A stretch of DNA of 64,000 nt from Hymenobacter psoromatis (GTDB lineage: Bacteria > Bacteroidota > Bacteroidia > Cytophagales > Hymenobacteraceae), in NCBI GenBank assembly GCA_001596155.1, contig CP014771.1, positions 3,348,001 through 3,412,000 of the forward strand, written 5' to 3'. The position numbers and the translations under genes were made by a program. Under the pieces are notes generated by a model that was given only the letters and a program-made list of their open reading frames with translations, did no database searches and was not told the DNA's origin. The stretch's first letter is position 1. Each line of letters begins with the position of its first letter. This document shows positions 8,909 through 17,353 of the stretch, piece by piece.

Positions 8909-9556
8909 ATGCCCACTCTTGAACCCACCGTGCGCCCGCCGCGCCGCGCCGCTGCCACCGCCGCCCGCCGCGCCCTGTTGCGCGAGCGCCTGGTGCGCGA
9001 AATGCTCGATGGGCGACCCCTTTACTACGCAGGTTACCAAGCCGTGCTGGCCGGCCGTAAAACGGCTGAGGAAATTATGGGTTCAAGCTCGTTGCAGTGG
9101 GTGTTGGTTGGGTATTTTATGGAATTTATGATTCTGAATCTCGACCGCAAAAAGTACTGGTTTGCTACCAATGAAGCCGGCGTGCACCTCGACCACCGCG
9201 ATAAGTTATCGCACGACGTGGCTATCTACGAAAAAGCCGCCCTGCCGCCCGAGCAGATAAACACCCGCTACGTGACGGTGCCGGCTAAAGTGGTGGTCGA
9301 AATCGACGTGCGCATCGATATGCAGGACCCGGCCGACAGCAACTACGTGAACCGCAAGGTTCGCAAGCTGCTGGATTTTGGCACCGAGCGCGTTATCTGG
9401 GTCTTCACCGATTCGCGGCAGGTGCTGCTGGCCGAGCGCGGAGCCGATGCCTGGCTCACGATGGACTGGCACCGCGACCTGGAGCTGCTCGACGGGCAGC
9501 AGTTCAACATCGGGCAGTACTTGCAGGAGCAGGGAATTGCCGCGTCGGCTGGGTAA
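8909..9556 (+). CDS. Uma2/DUF820-type endonuclease-fold protein
   Basis: 215 residues, soluble. The central part has the order of the PD-(D/E)xK-like Uma2 (DUF820) family: LSHDVAIYEK, then VPAKVVVEIDVRID with the acidic strand, NYVNRKVRKLLDFGTERVIWVFTDSRQVLL and a late acidic tail. These proteins are abundant in some Bacteroidota and cyanobacteria, and their function is unsettled. The arginine-rich first 30 residues are unusual; a later start is possible. A likely promoter element TATCTTAG lies about 30 bases upstream. Confidence 0.65.
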   Translation: MPTLEPTVRPPRRAAATAARRALLRERLVREMLDGRPLYYAGYQAVLAGRKTAEEIMGSSSLQWVLVGYFMEFMILNLDRKKYWFATNEAGVHLDHRDKLSHDVAIYEKAALPPEQINTRYVTVPAKVVVEIDVRIDMQDPADSNYVNRKVRKLLDFGTERVIWVFTDSRQVLLAERGADAWLTMDWHRDLELLDGQQFNIGQYLQEQGIAASAG

Positions 9557-9685
9557 ACAGGTTGCTACCTTGCCGCCGTTGCAGGCTGCGGGTGGCCCGC
9601 CTCACCTCCGTTTATCTACTATGTTTATGCGCCATATCAATCGAATAAGCACTCTAAGCGCATTTTAACCACCCATTTTATCTGT

Positions 9686-9958
9686 ATGCAGCCTGGCTTT
9701 TCTATCTCATTTGTTCGGCGCGGCTTGCCGGCCCTGCTGCTCATAGCAGCTGGCATCGCGCTGAGCATAGTCTTCAAAAAATCCAGCGCGTGGCCCGCCG
9801 AAACCAAGCTGCTGATGTACGCCTTAGCCTTGGTGCTAGGGGTAGGGGGCACCACCCTCTTTGGCAGCTATGTGCGGCAGCGCCCACTGAGCAGCATGAA
9901 AACGCAGCTGATTAGTTCGGCGCTCATGGTAGCGATACTGCTGGTTGCTAAGCGCTGA
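9686..9958 (+). CDS. Small integral membrane protein, unrecognised
   Basis: 90 residues with three hydrophobic segments (about 14-30, 41-60 and 74-88). No family recognised. It sits alone between the Uma2-type gene and the TPR protein, with about 100-base gaps on both sides. Confidence 0.5.
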   Translation: MQPGFSISFVRRGLPALLLIAAGIALSIVFKKSSAWPAETKLLMYALALVLGVGGTTLFGSYVRQRPLSSMKTQLISSALMVAILLVAKR

Positions 9959-10070
9959 AATTGGGAAGCTCACTGCACCACCTGGCGGGTGCTTGGCCAG
10001 ATGAGCCTGAACAAAGTGAGCGCAAAATGGCGTTAGCGCAGAATACTAGTGCGTATCAGTTGTGAAAAAT

Positions 10071-11927
10071 ATGCGTGTCGCTCTTCTCTTCCTGCCCGTT
10101 GGCTGGCTGGCCCTGGCTGCCCCGCTGCACGCCCAGACTATGCCCGGCCAGGGTGGCCCGCCGCGGGCCGGCAATTGGGCGCCCATCGACGGGCCCACGC
10201 TGGCCCGCGAATACGCCCGTCGGGGCGAGTACGAAAAAGCTGCCTTTCTCTTCGGAAAGCTGACGAGCGAGGAGCAGACCAGCGCTGCGGTGCTGCCCGA
10301 CTACGTGGCCGCGCTGCAAGCCCTCAAGCGCTACAAAGACGCCGAGAAGCTGGTGAAACGAGCCCTCAAGCAGCACCCCGAGGAGGGCGGCTACGGCGTG
10401 CTGCTGGGCGCGCTCTACGCGGCGGCCGGCGACCCGGCGGCCGCCGACAAGCAGTACCAGCGCGTTATCAGTCAGTTGACTTCGGCACAAATAGGGGGGG
10501 TAGCGGCCGAATTTGGCCGGCGCGAGCTGCCGGTGTGGGTCGAGCGCACGTACCTGCGCGGCCGCGAGCTGGCCAAAAACAACACCGAATACGCCCCGGA
10601 ACTCATTCAGCTTTATACCCAAACGCAGGAGCAGGACAAGCTGCTGACTGAAACGCTGCATCTCGTGGAGCGCGACCCGCAGCAGCTACCCTTCGTGCGC
10701 AACATGCTGCAAAACGCGTTACGTGAGGAAAAAGACTTCGACGCGCTGGAGAAAATTCTGCTGACCAAGGTGCAAAACCAGCCTGACCAGCAGGCCTACG
10801 CCGAGCTGCTGCTGTGGCTGCAGGTGCAGCGCCACGACTTTGCGGGCGCGCTGGTGCAGGCCCGCGCCCTCGACCGCCGCGCCAACGCCCAGGGCAGCCG
10901 CGTGCTGCTGCTGGCCGGCATCGCGCAGCGCAACCGCGACTACGCCACTGCCATCGCGGCCTGCGACTACGTGGTGCGCGAGTACCACACCGGCCCCAAC
11001 TACGGGCTGGCCCGCCAGCTGCTGCTGGAAGCCCGCGAGGCCCAGGTGCGCGACACCTACCCCGTGGACCCGGCCCAGGTGCAGGCCCTGGCCGCCGACT
11101 ACGAAAAGCTCATCGCCGAGCTAGGCCCGAGTCCCGACGCCGCCCCCGTCATGCGCGACCTGGCCACGCTCTACGCCTTTCAGCTGGACAATAAAGCCAA
11201 GGCCATGAGCCTGTTGCAGCAAATAATTACTATGCCCCGCGCCGAAGCCGACGTGGTGGACGAGGCCAAAACCACCCTCGGTGACCTTTACTTGCTAAAG
11301 GGCGAGCCCTGGGAGGCCACCCTCCTGTACTCGCAGGTGGAGAAGGCGCACCCCGAGGCCACGCTGGGCTACGAGGCCAAGCTGCGCAACGCCCGCCTCA
11401 GCTACTTTGCCGGCGACTTTAAGCTGGCCCAGAGCCACTTAGATATTCTCAAAGAAGCTACCACCCGCGAAATTGCCAACGATGCCATGCAGCTCTCGCT
11501 GCTCATCCAGGAAAATACGGTGGAAGATACCCTGGGCCTGGCCCTGAAAGACTACGCCGCCGTGGAGGAGCTGGCGTTTCAGAATAAGATTCCGCAGGCC
11601 GAGGCGGGCCTCGACGCGCTGCTGCGCAAGTACCCCGGCCACGCCCTCACCGATGATGCGCTGTTCCTAAAGGCCAAGCTGCAACGCCGTACCGGCGACT
11701 ACGCCGCCGCCGTGGGCACCCTGGGCCTGATTACCGGCAACCCCAAATACGACGTGCTGAGCGACGATGCGCTTTTCTTAACCGCTGAGATTCAGGACGA
11801 AAACCTCAAGGATAAAGCCAAAGCCCAGGCGCTGTACCAGGAAGTGCTGACCAAGTACCCCGGCAGCATCTACGTGGCCGAAGCCCGCAAGCGCTTCCGG
11901 CGGCTGCGCGGCGACGCCGTGCAGTAG
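10071..11927 (+). CDS. Exported tetratricopeptide-repeat protein
   Basis: 618 residues from ATG 10071 (a GTG at 10062 adds three). Signal peptide ends near PLHAQ. The rest is nearly all helical TPR-like repeats, clearest at about 45-140 (LAREYARRGEYEKAAFLF, KRYKDAEKLVKRALKQHP) and 385-610 (DLYLLKGEPWEATLLYSQVEKAHP, ALFLKAKLQRRTGDYAAAVGTL, KAQALYQEVLTKYPGSIYVAEARK). The last block resembles BamD/YbgF-type periplasmic TPRs. It probably scaffolds an envelope complex; no partner is indicated. A GGGGGTAGC word encodes GGV at the residue IGGVAAEF. Confidence 0.75.
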   Translation: MRVALLFLPVGWLALAAPLHAQTMPGQGGPPRAGNWAPIDGPTLAREYARRGEYEKAAFLFGKLTSEEQTSAAVLPDYVAALQALKRYKDAEKLVKRALKQHPEEGGYGVLLGALYAAAGDPAAADKQYQRVISQLTSAQIGGVAAEFGRRELPVWVERTYLRGRELAKNNTEYAPELIQLYTQTQEQDKLLTETLHLVERDPQQLPFVRNMLQNALREEKDFDALEKILLTKVQNQPDQQAYAELLLWLQVQRHDFAGALVQARALDRRANAQGSRVLLLAGIAQRNRDYATAIAACDYVVREYHTGPNYGLARQLLLEAREAQVRDTYPVDPAQVQALAADYEKLIAELGPSPDAAPVMRDLATLYAFQLDNKAKAMSLLQQIITMPRAEADVVDEAKTTLGDLYLLKGEPWEATLLYSQVEKAHPEATLGYEAKLRNARLSYFAGDFKLAQSHLDILKEATTREIANDAMQLSLLIQENTVEDTLGLALKDYAAVEELAFQNKIPQAEAGLDALLRKYPGHALTDDALFLKAKLQRRTGDYAAAVGTLGLITGNPKYDVLSDDALFLTAEIQDENLKDKAKAQALYQEVLTKYPGSIYVAEARKRFRRLRGDAVQ

Positions 11928-12082
11928 GAGGGGGGTAGGGCCACTCAGCCTAAGAATCCGTTTTAGCGGCCGCTTGTCACCTTTTCTAACCGTTCGTTTA
12001 AGAAACGTGACAAAGCTCTTTTCCTACTTCATAGGTGATAGGTATCGGTACTAGCAGGCGATATACCCTACCTCTATAGCCT

Positions 12083-12811
12083 TTATTTAGGCGTGCGCGC
12101 TTTGCGCGCATGCTGTTTCGCTTGGAAGGCGAGAAACTGGCGCACCTGGGCGGCCGTTTCCAGGTCATCGAGGTCTGGGCGACGGGGATAGCTCACGTAG
12201 CGGGGGCGTTGCCCGGCCAGGGGCGGCACGTAGCCGAAAACAGTCGTGTAGTAGCGGCCTGCTTCTCCGTCCGGGGAGTCGGGCGCGTAAGGCAGCGAGT
12301 AGGCGAGCACCAGCAGGTCTTTCCGCCCGTCGTGGTTGGCATCGGCAAAGAAGATGGCCACTATACTAGGTATCTGTGAACCAATTGCTGGCACTTCGAA
12401 CCGCTTTATCGCATACGTATCGGCTTGGTAGGGGTCCAGCACAAACACATCCAGATAGGAAATGGACGCGTATCCGTTCGCGCTAAAAATGAGCTGTTTG
12501 CCGAAGGCGCTGGGTCGCCACGCATACTCAATGGGTTTAGGCTGAGCATCCGGATACTGAAGGGCAACAGGAAACAGCCGCTGTAAAAAGGCTTCCGCTG
12601 CCTCGCCGGGCTTGCGCCGCGCCACGCCCTGGCGTAGCGGACGAGCTTGGACAGAATCAGGCGGTAGCGACCGGCTACCGGCTAGCTGGGTAGCGGGTAA
12701 GGCGGGATTGTGGCGAGTGGAAACCGAGGTAATACTGGTAGAACTACCCAGCAGTATCACCCAGAAGAAGGAGGCAGGTAGGAAGCAACAAAGCGGGGCG
12801 ATAGTGGGCAT
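12083..12811 (-). CDS. Exported hypothetical protein with FG-GAP/VCBS-like segment
   Basis: 242 residues from ATG 12811. Hydrophobic N-terminus (about 5-27) predicts export. The segment FFADANHDGRKDLLVLAY (about 165-182) looks like a calcium-binding FG-GAP/VCBS repeat, DxNxDGxxD. The C-terminus is basic (AKQHARKARTPK). No enzyme motif seen. It faces the TPR gene tail to tail. Confidence 0.55.
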   Translation of the reverse strand: MPTIAPLCCFLPASFFWVILLGSSTSITSVSTRHNPALPATQLAGSRSLPPDSVQARPLRQGVARRKPGEAAEAFLQRLFPVALQYPDAQPKPIEYAWRPSAFGKQLIFSANGYASISYLDVFVLDPYQADTYAIKRFEVPAIGSQIPSIVAIFFADANHDGRKDLLVLAYSLPYAPDSPDGEAGRYYTTVFGYVPPLAGQRPRYVSYPRRPDLDDLETAAQVRQFLAFQAKQHARKARTPK

Positions 12812-12918
12812 CAGCAAGGCGAATAGCGGCGAGGGGAGCGCGTAAAAGCGTCATTAGTTCAAGAAGTGTCCGGTAACGCTTGTTATGTTACGCAGCTATG
12901 CCTGCCTGCTCCTCTAAC

Positions 12919-13032
12919 TTACCGAAAGAAGATAAACATCAGAGCCAGGGCCAGGATGAACACCACGTACATCAGGCCATCGGACAGAATGTACTGGCGG
13001 TAGCGCTGGTAAAACTCTTGAAGACGGCGCAT
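12919..13032 (-). CDS. 37-residue single-pass membrane protein
   Basis: An ATG at 13032 opens a 37-codon frame with a basic, aromatic N-terminus (MRRLQEFYQRYRQYILSDG) and one hydrophobic helix (YVVFILALALMFIFF) before TAA. The layout of amphipathic start plus a single helix and the lack of rare codons suggest a real small protein. The start codon directly follows CTACCCCC, one of the recurrent words. Function unknown. Confidence 0.5.
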   Translation of the reverse strand: MRRLQEFYQRYRQYILSDGLMYVVFILALALMFIFFR

Positions 13033-13111
13033 GGGGGTAGGGAGGAGGCCAGACGAAGGTACGCCCGTTAATTTTTGTGTACTTTTGGGGCTATTCATGT
13101 TCTAACTATTA

Positions 13112-14974
13112 ATGGCTGTTATACCTCTCAAGCGCTGGATTATTGCGCCCGAACCCGACCCCGCGACGGTGGCCGGCCTGGTGCAGGCGCTGGGTATCAG
13201 CCCCTTGCTAGCCCAGCTGCTGGTGCAGCGCGGCATCGACACGCCCGCCGCCGCCCACGATTTTTTTGAGCCCGACCTGGCCAAGCTGGCTTCGCCCTGG
13301 CTGATGTGCGACATGGACCGGGCCGTGGCCCGCGTGCGCAAGGCCCTCGACGGGGGCGAGCGCATCCTGGTGCTGGGCGACTATGACGTGGACGGTATTA
13401 CGTCGGTAGCGCTGGTAGTCAGCTTTTTGCGTTCTTTAATTGAAAGCGCCGATACTGTTGACGAAGCAAGCCGCTTCCAGCCCTACATCCCCGACCGCCA
13501 ACGCGAGGGCTACGGCATCTCGATGCAGGCCGTGGACTTTGCCAAGGAAAACGGCCTCAGCCTGATTATCGCCCTCGACTGCGGCGTGAAGGCCGTGGAG
13601 CAGGTAGCGTATGCCAACACGCAGGGAGTGGACTTCGTGATATGCGACCACCACCTGCCCGGCGAAGTGCTGCCGCCGGCCGTGGCCGTGCTCGACCCCA
13701 AGCGCCTGGATTGTACGTATCCCTACCCCGACTTGTCGGGCTGCGGCGTCGGCTTCAAGCTTTTGCAAGCCCTTACGGAGCAGCTTAACCTGCCCCTGGC
13801 CCCGCTCTACGCGCAGCTCGACCTCGTGACGGTGAGCATCGCGGCCGACGTGGTGCCCGTGACCGGCGAAAACCGCATTCTGGCCGCCCACGGCCTGCGC
13901 CGCTTCAACGTGACGCAGGCGGCGGCCTTTGCCGTGCCCCTGCCTTCGGCCCTGGCCTCAGCCGATACGCTTGATGGCCCCGCGCCCCTACCCCCCACGC
14001 CTGCCGATGGCCTGCGTCCCGGCCTGGCGGCGCTGCACGAGCTTGCTACCCCCCGTCAGGGGCCGCTCACGCTCAGCTCATTAGTGTTTGGTTTTGCGCC
14101 GCGCATCAACGCGGCCGGCCGCATGGGCGACGCCCACCGCGCCGTGAATATGCTGCTGGCCGCCACTCAGCAGGAAGCCCGCTACACCGCCGAGGTGGTG
14201 GACCACATGAACCAGGAGCGCCGCCTCTCCGACGCGCGCACCACCCAGGAGGCGCTGGCGCTCATTGCCGAAGACCCCGAGGGTGCCACGTTGCCGGCCA
14301 CCGTGCTCTACCAGGCGCACTGGCCGCAGGGCGTGCTGGGTATCGTGGCCTCGCGCTGCCTCGACCAATACTACCGCCCCACCGTCATCCTCACCGAGCG
14401 CGATGGCCTGGCCACGGGCTCGGCGCGCTCGGTGGCGGGCTTCGATGTGCACGAAGTATTGGAGGCCTGTGCGCCGCTGCTGCGCCAGTTTGGCGGCCAC
14501 AAGGCGGCAGCGGGGCTGGCCCTACCCATCGAAAACGTGCCGGCTTTCCGCGAGCAGTTTATGCGCGAGGTGGCGGCCCGCCTGCCCGCCGGCCAGCACC
14601 CAGTGCGCCCGGTGGACATCGACGCGGTGCTCGACTTCACGCAGCTAACCGAGGAGTTTTTGGGCCATTTGGTGCTGCTGGAGCCGTATGGGCCGGGCAA
14701 CCCGGCACCGGTTTTTGCCAGCCGGGGCCTGCGCGCGGTGCCCGGCTCGGTGCGGCCCGTGGGCCAGGCCGGCCACCTCAAAATCAGGCTGATGCAGCCC
14801 GCGCAGTCGCCGGGCCTGGTGCTCGAAGGCATCGGCTTTGGGCTGGGACACTATTTGCCGCGCCTGCTCGAAGCGCCCGACGCCGCCCTGAGCGCGTGCT
14901 ACGTACTCGAAATGAACGAGTTCCGAGGCCAGCGCAGCTTGCAGCTGCGGCTGCTGGATTTGCGCTGGGAATGA
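13112..14974 (+). CDS. recJ: Single-stranded-DNA-specific exonuclease RecJ
   Basis: 620 residues. DHH-family motifs: DYDVDG (90-95), ALDCGVK (155-161), CDHH (178-181) and APRINAAGRMGDA (about 329-341); DHHA1 domain with FGGHKAAAGLAL; C-terminal OB domain. RecJ degrades single-stranded DNA 5' to 3' in recombination and mismatch repair. Somewhat longer than typical. Residues about 271-299 look like an inserted proline-rich loop containing APLPPTPADG, encoded by CCCTACCCCCC. A TACTTTTG element (13080-13087), 25 bases upstream, fits a Bacteroidota -7 box. Confidence 0.93.
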   Translation: MAVIPLKRWIIAPEPDPATVAGLVQALGISPLLAQLLVQRGIDTPAAAHDFFEPDLAKLASPWLMCDMDRAVARVRKALDGGERILVLGDYDVDGITSVALVVSFLRSLIESADTVDEASRFQPYIPDRQREGYGISMQAVDFAKENGLSLIIALDCGVKAVEQVAYANTQGVDFVICDHHLPGEVLPPAVAVLDPKRLDCTYPYPDLSGCGVGFKLLQALTEQLNLPLAPLYAQLDLVTVSIAADVVPVTGENRILAAHGLRRFNVTQAAAFAVPLPSALASADTLDGPAPLPPTPADGLRPGLAALHELATPRQGPLTLSSLVFGFAPRINAAGRMGDAHRAVNMLLAATQQEARYTAEVVDHMNQERRLSDARTTQEALALIAEDPEGATLPATVLYQAHWPQGVLGIVASRCLDQYYRPTVILTERDGLATGSARSVAGFDVHEVLEACAPLLRQFGGHKAAAGLALPIENVPAFREQFMREVAARLPAGQHPVRPVDIDAVLDFTQLTEEFLGHLVLLEPYGPGNPAPVFASRGLRAVPGSVRPVGQAGHLKIRLMQPAQSPGLVLEGIGFGLGHYLPRLLEAPDAALSACYVLEMNEFRGQRSLQLRLLDLRWE

Positions 14975-14978
14975 GGTG

Positions 14979-15053
14979 AGAGGATGAGTAGTGAAATGGT
15001 GAGTGAGAAAAGAGGCAATTGCGTATGTAATACCAGCTCACCACTCATCCTCT
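14979..15053. repeat. Imperfect inverted repeat between recJ and exonuclease
   Basis: AGAGGATGAGT-AGTGAAATGGTGAG on the left and CTCACCACTCATCCTCT (15037-15053) on the right pair imperfectly. It begins within five bases of the recJ stop and ends seven bases before the next start. Similar GTGAG/GAGTTAG-word palindromes occur at 26.5 and 44.2 kb. Confidence 0.6.
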
Positions 15054-15059
15054 TACTGA

Positions 15060-15671
15060 ATGCGCTACGTTTCCCTTGACCTCGAAATGAGCGGCCCTGA
15101 CCCGCTGCGGCACCAGGTGCTGGAGCTGGCCGCCGTGGTAGAAGATACCCGCCGCGCCGCCACTACCCCGCTGGCCGAGCTACCGGCCTTTCGGCGGGCG
15201 CTGCGCCACCCCGAAATCTGCGGCACGGCCGGGGCGCTGGCCCTCAACGCGGGCCTGCTGCGCGAGCTGGCCGACAAAACCAACGCCGACGCGCCCGACA
15301 TCTGCCGGCCCGAGGAGGTGCTGCCGCAGCTGCGTGAATTTTTGCTGGCCAATGGCTTTCGGCTCGATAAAAAAGACCGCGTGCCCATCACGCTGGCCGG
15401 CAAGAACGTGGCCACCTTCGACTTGCTCTTCCTGCGGGAACTGCCCGGCTGGGGCACGCTCGTCAAGGCCGAGCCGGCGACGCTGGACCCGGCCGCCTTC
15501 TACCTCAACTGGCACAAGGACAGCCGCTTGCCCACCATGCTCATCTGCCAGGCCCGCGCCGGCGACGCCGAGCCCCACGTGGCCCACCAGGCCCTGGCCG
15601 ATGCCCTGGAAGTCGTGCGCCTGCTACGCCCGTTTTATGAGCACCCGGTTTATAAGTCAATTAGCATTTAA
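15060..15671 (+). CDS. Oligoribonuclease-like DEDDh 3'-5' exonuclease
   Basis: 203 residues. Exo I motif DLEMSG (residues 7-12), Exo II region AGKNVATFDLLFL (D120), and Exo III AHQALADALEVVRLL with the His and Asp expected for DEDDh nucleases. This resembles oligoribonuclease and the proofreading-exonuclease fold, which finish degradation of short RNA or DNA. Closely follows recJ. The last ~190 bases are duplicated, in decayed form, at 20381-20570. Confidence 0.75.
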   Translation: MRYVSLDLEMSGPDPLRHQVLELAAVVEDTRRAATTPLAELPAFRRALRHPEICGTAGALALNAGLLRELADKTNADAPDICRPEEVLPQLREFLLANGFRLDKKDRVPITLAGKNVATFDLLFLRELPGWGTLVKAEPATLDPAAFYLNWHKDSRLPTMLICQARAGDAEPHVAHQALADALEVVRLLRPFYEHPVYKSISI

Positions 15672-15745
15672 CATTTACCAGGGGGGTAGGGCGCGGCGAT
15701 GCGCCCCGCCTGAGCCGCTGCGCGGAATAGCTGGGCTGCCTTTAT

Positions 15746-15789
15746 TTGCCAAATGGCAACTAGCGCCCCGCCCTACCCCCCGTAACTTG
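15746..15789 (+). promoter_or_regulatory. Crp-type operator site 1 and likely -7 element
   Basis: TTGCCAAATGGCAA (15746-15759) is a 6-2-6 palindrome 35 bases before the regulator start. GTAACTTG begins at 15782, exactly 36 bases after the palindrome start. The same 36-base spacing is seen at 16373 and 18360. Position near -41 suggests class II-like activation; here probably autoregulation by the downstream gene. Confidence 0.6.
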
Positions 15790-15794
15790 CCGCA

Positions 15795-16364
15795 ATGGAT
15801 GAGTTTCTTGCCTACCTCTTACAATTCGGGTCGCTGAACCAGCGGCAGCAGGACCTGATTGCCAGCAAAGCCACTACCCTGGCGCTGCCCAAAGATGGCT
15901 ATTTGCTGGAGGCCGGGCAGGTGGCCCGGCAAGTAGCATTCGTGCTGGAAGGGGTTATCCGCATCTGCTACTACGACAACAAGGGCCACGAAATCACCCG
16001 CAATTTTATCGAGGAACACCGCCTGGCTACCGACCTGCGCGGGCTGGAATACGGGCTAGTTTCTGCCGAATACCTGCAGGCCGCGACTGATTGCCGGCTC
16101 CTCGTGTTTGCCAAGCGCGATTGGGACGAGCTGGCCCACACGATAGTGGGCTGGAACGACAGCATGAACCGGATAACGGCCCAGCACCTGCGCGAAAAGC
16201 TGGCGCGCATCAGCCCGATGGTGGCCCAGGACGCCACCACCCGCTACCTGGAGTTTATCGAGAACTACCCGCGGCTGGCCAACCGGATTCCCCTGTCGCA
16301 CCTGGCCTCGTTTCTGGGCATCACGCAGTCCTCGCTGAGCCGCATCCGTAAGAATATCCGCTGA
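15795..16364 (+). CDS. Crp/Fnr-family transcriptional regulator
   Basis: 189 residues. N-terminal cyclic-nucleotide-binding-type beta roll (about 10-120, with YLLEAGQVARQVAFVLEGVIRICYYDNKGHEITRNF) and a C-terminal helix-turn-helix (IPLSHLASFLGITQSSLSRIRKNIR, about 164-189), typical of short bacteroidete Crp-like regulators. The cAMP-contact Arg/Glu signature is not evident, so the ligand is unknown. The palindrome just upstream recurs before both dehydrogenase genes that follow, which makes them its probable targets. Confidence 0.85.
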   Translation: MDEFLAYLLQFGSLNQRQQDLIASKATTLALPKDGYLLEAGQVARQVAFVLEGVIRICYYDNKGHEITRNFIEEHRLATDLRGLEYGLVSAEYLQAATDCRLLVFAKRDWDELAHTIVGWNDSMNRITAQHLREKLARISPMVAQDATTRYLEFIENYPRLANRIPLSHLASFLGITQSSLSRIRKNIR

Positions 16365-16372
16365 CGCGCTTT

Positions 16373-16416
16373 TTGCCAAATGGCAACCGCTGGCCTTTTT
16401 AGGCGGGGGACCTTTG
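16373..16416 (+). promoter_or_regulatory. Crp-type operator site 2 and likely -7 element
   Basis: TTGCCAAATGGCAA (16373-16386) begins 8 bases after the regulator stop; GACCTTTG at 16409-16416 is the probable -7 box, 36 bases from the palindrome start. The run CGCTGACGCGCTTTTT that precedes it is repeated before site 3. Confidence 0.65.
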
Positions 16417-16450
16417 GGGAGTAAATTAACCCAAAAAAACCCTTGCGCTC

Positions 16451-17281
16451 ATGGCACAAAATGAAACTTCCGGGGCTGGCCCTGCGCCGCTACCCGGCCT
16501 TGCGAGCGGCTCGCCGGAAATAACCCGCTCCAACAAGCCCGTCGCGCTGGTTACCGGGGCTAATCAAGGCATTGGCTTGCAAATCGCCAAAGAACTCGTG
16601 GGCCACGGCTTCACGGTGCTGGTGGGGTCGCGCAATTTCGAGCGCGGCGAAGCGGCGGCCCAGGAGATTGGGGCAGCGGCCATCGCGCTCCAGCTCGACG
16701 TGACGGACGGGGCATCCATTGCCGCCGCCGCCGCCCGCATCCGCCGGGAGCTAGGCCGCCTCGACGTGCTCGTCCAGAACGCCGCCATCTCCAATACCAG
16801 AAAGGGGGACCTGTCCCTTCAGGAATACGCCCAGATAAGCCTCCCAAGCAACGCCTCTCTGGAGGAGGTGCGCGCCGTGTGGGAAACCAACGTGTTTGGC
16901 GTCCTGGCCGTGTACCAGGCGATGCTGCCGCTGCTGCGCGAGGCCCCGGCCGGTCGCATCGTCAACGTGTCGAGCGGGGCCGGGTCGCTGGCGAGCAACG
17001 CGGACCCGGCCTTTCCCTACCGCGGGTTTTTTGGCCCCGTCTACCCGGCGTCCAAGACCGCGCTCAACGCCATGACGCTCGCTATGGCCATCGAGCTGGA
17101 ATCAACTACTATTAAGGTCAATGCCGTTTCGCCCGGTTTCACCAAAACGGCGCTCAACGGCTACGAGGGCACGGAGACCGTGGAGCAAGGCGCGGCCGAG
17201 GCAGTCCGCATGGCCCTGCTCGGCCCAGATGGCCCCACCGGTACTTTCACCCACGCCACGCTCGGAACGCTCCCGTGGTAA
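16451..17281 (+). CDS. Short-chain dehydrogenase/reductase (copy 1)
   Basis: 276 residues. Rossmann motif TGANQGIG (35-42), LDVTD (82-86), NAA (110-112), catalytic S175/S176, Y198 and K202 (YPASK), and SPGFTKTALNGYEG. This is a classical SDR, NAD(P)-dependent, with carbonyl-reductase-like features; substrate unknown. The first 28 residues before the fold are extra. It is followed 72 bases later by an alpha/beta hydrolase, a pair repeated at 18428-20177. Controlled most likely by the Crp-type gene upstream. Confidence 0.85.
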   Translation: MAQNETSGAGPAPLPGLASGSPEITRSNKPVALVTGANQGIGLQIAKELVGHGFTVLVGSRNFERGEAAAQEIGAAAIALQLDVTDGASIAAAAARIRRELGRLDVLVQNAAISNTRKGDLSLQEYAQISLPSNASLEEVRAVWETNVFGVLAVYQAMLPLLREAPAGRIVNVSSGAGSLASNADPAFPYRGFFGPVYPASKTALNAMTLAMAIELESTTIKVNAVSPGFTKTALNGYEGTETVEQGAAEAVRMALLGPDGPTGTFTHATLGTLPW

Positions 17282-17306
17282 TCAACCCCGCGCCAGCCGC
17301 CCTACC

Positions 17307-17325
17307 GCGTAACAGCAGTAATTAA
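17307..17325. repeat. 19-bp word shared with the palindrome at 61.9 kb
   Basis: GCGTAACAGCAGTAATTAA occurs here and again at 61968-61986, where it is the right end of a nested palindrome. Here it stands alone between the dehydrogenase and the hydrolase, perhaps a remnant of a larger repeat. Confidence 0.6.
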
Positions 17326-17353
17326 CTTCACCATTTCATAACCCCTTATCCTC

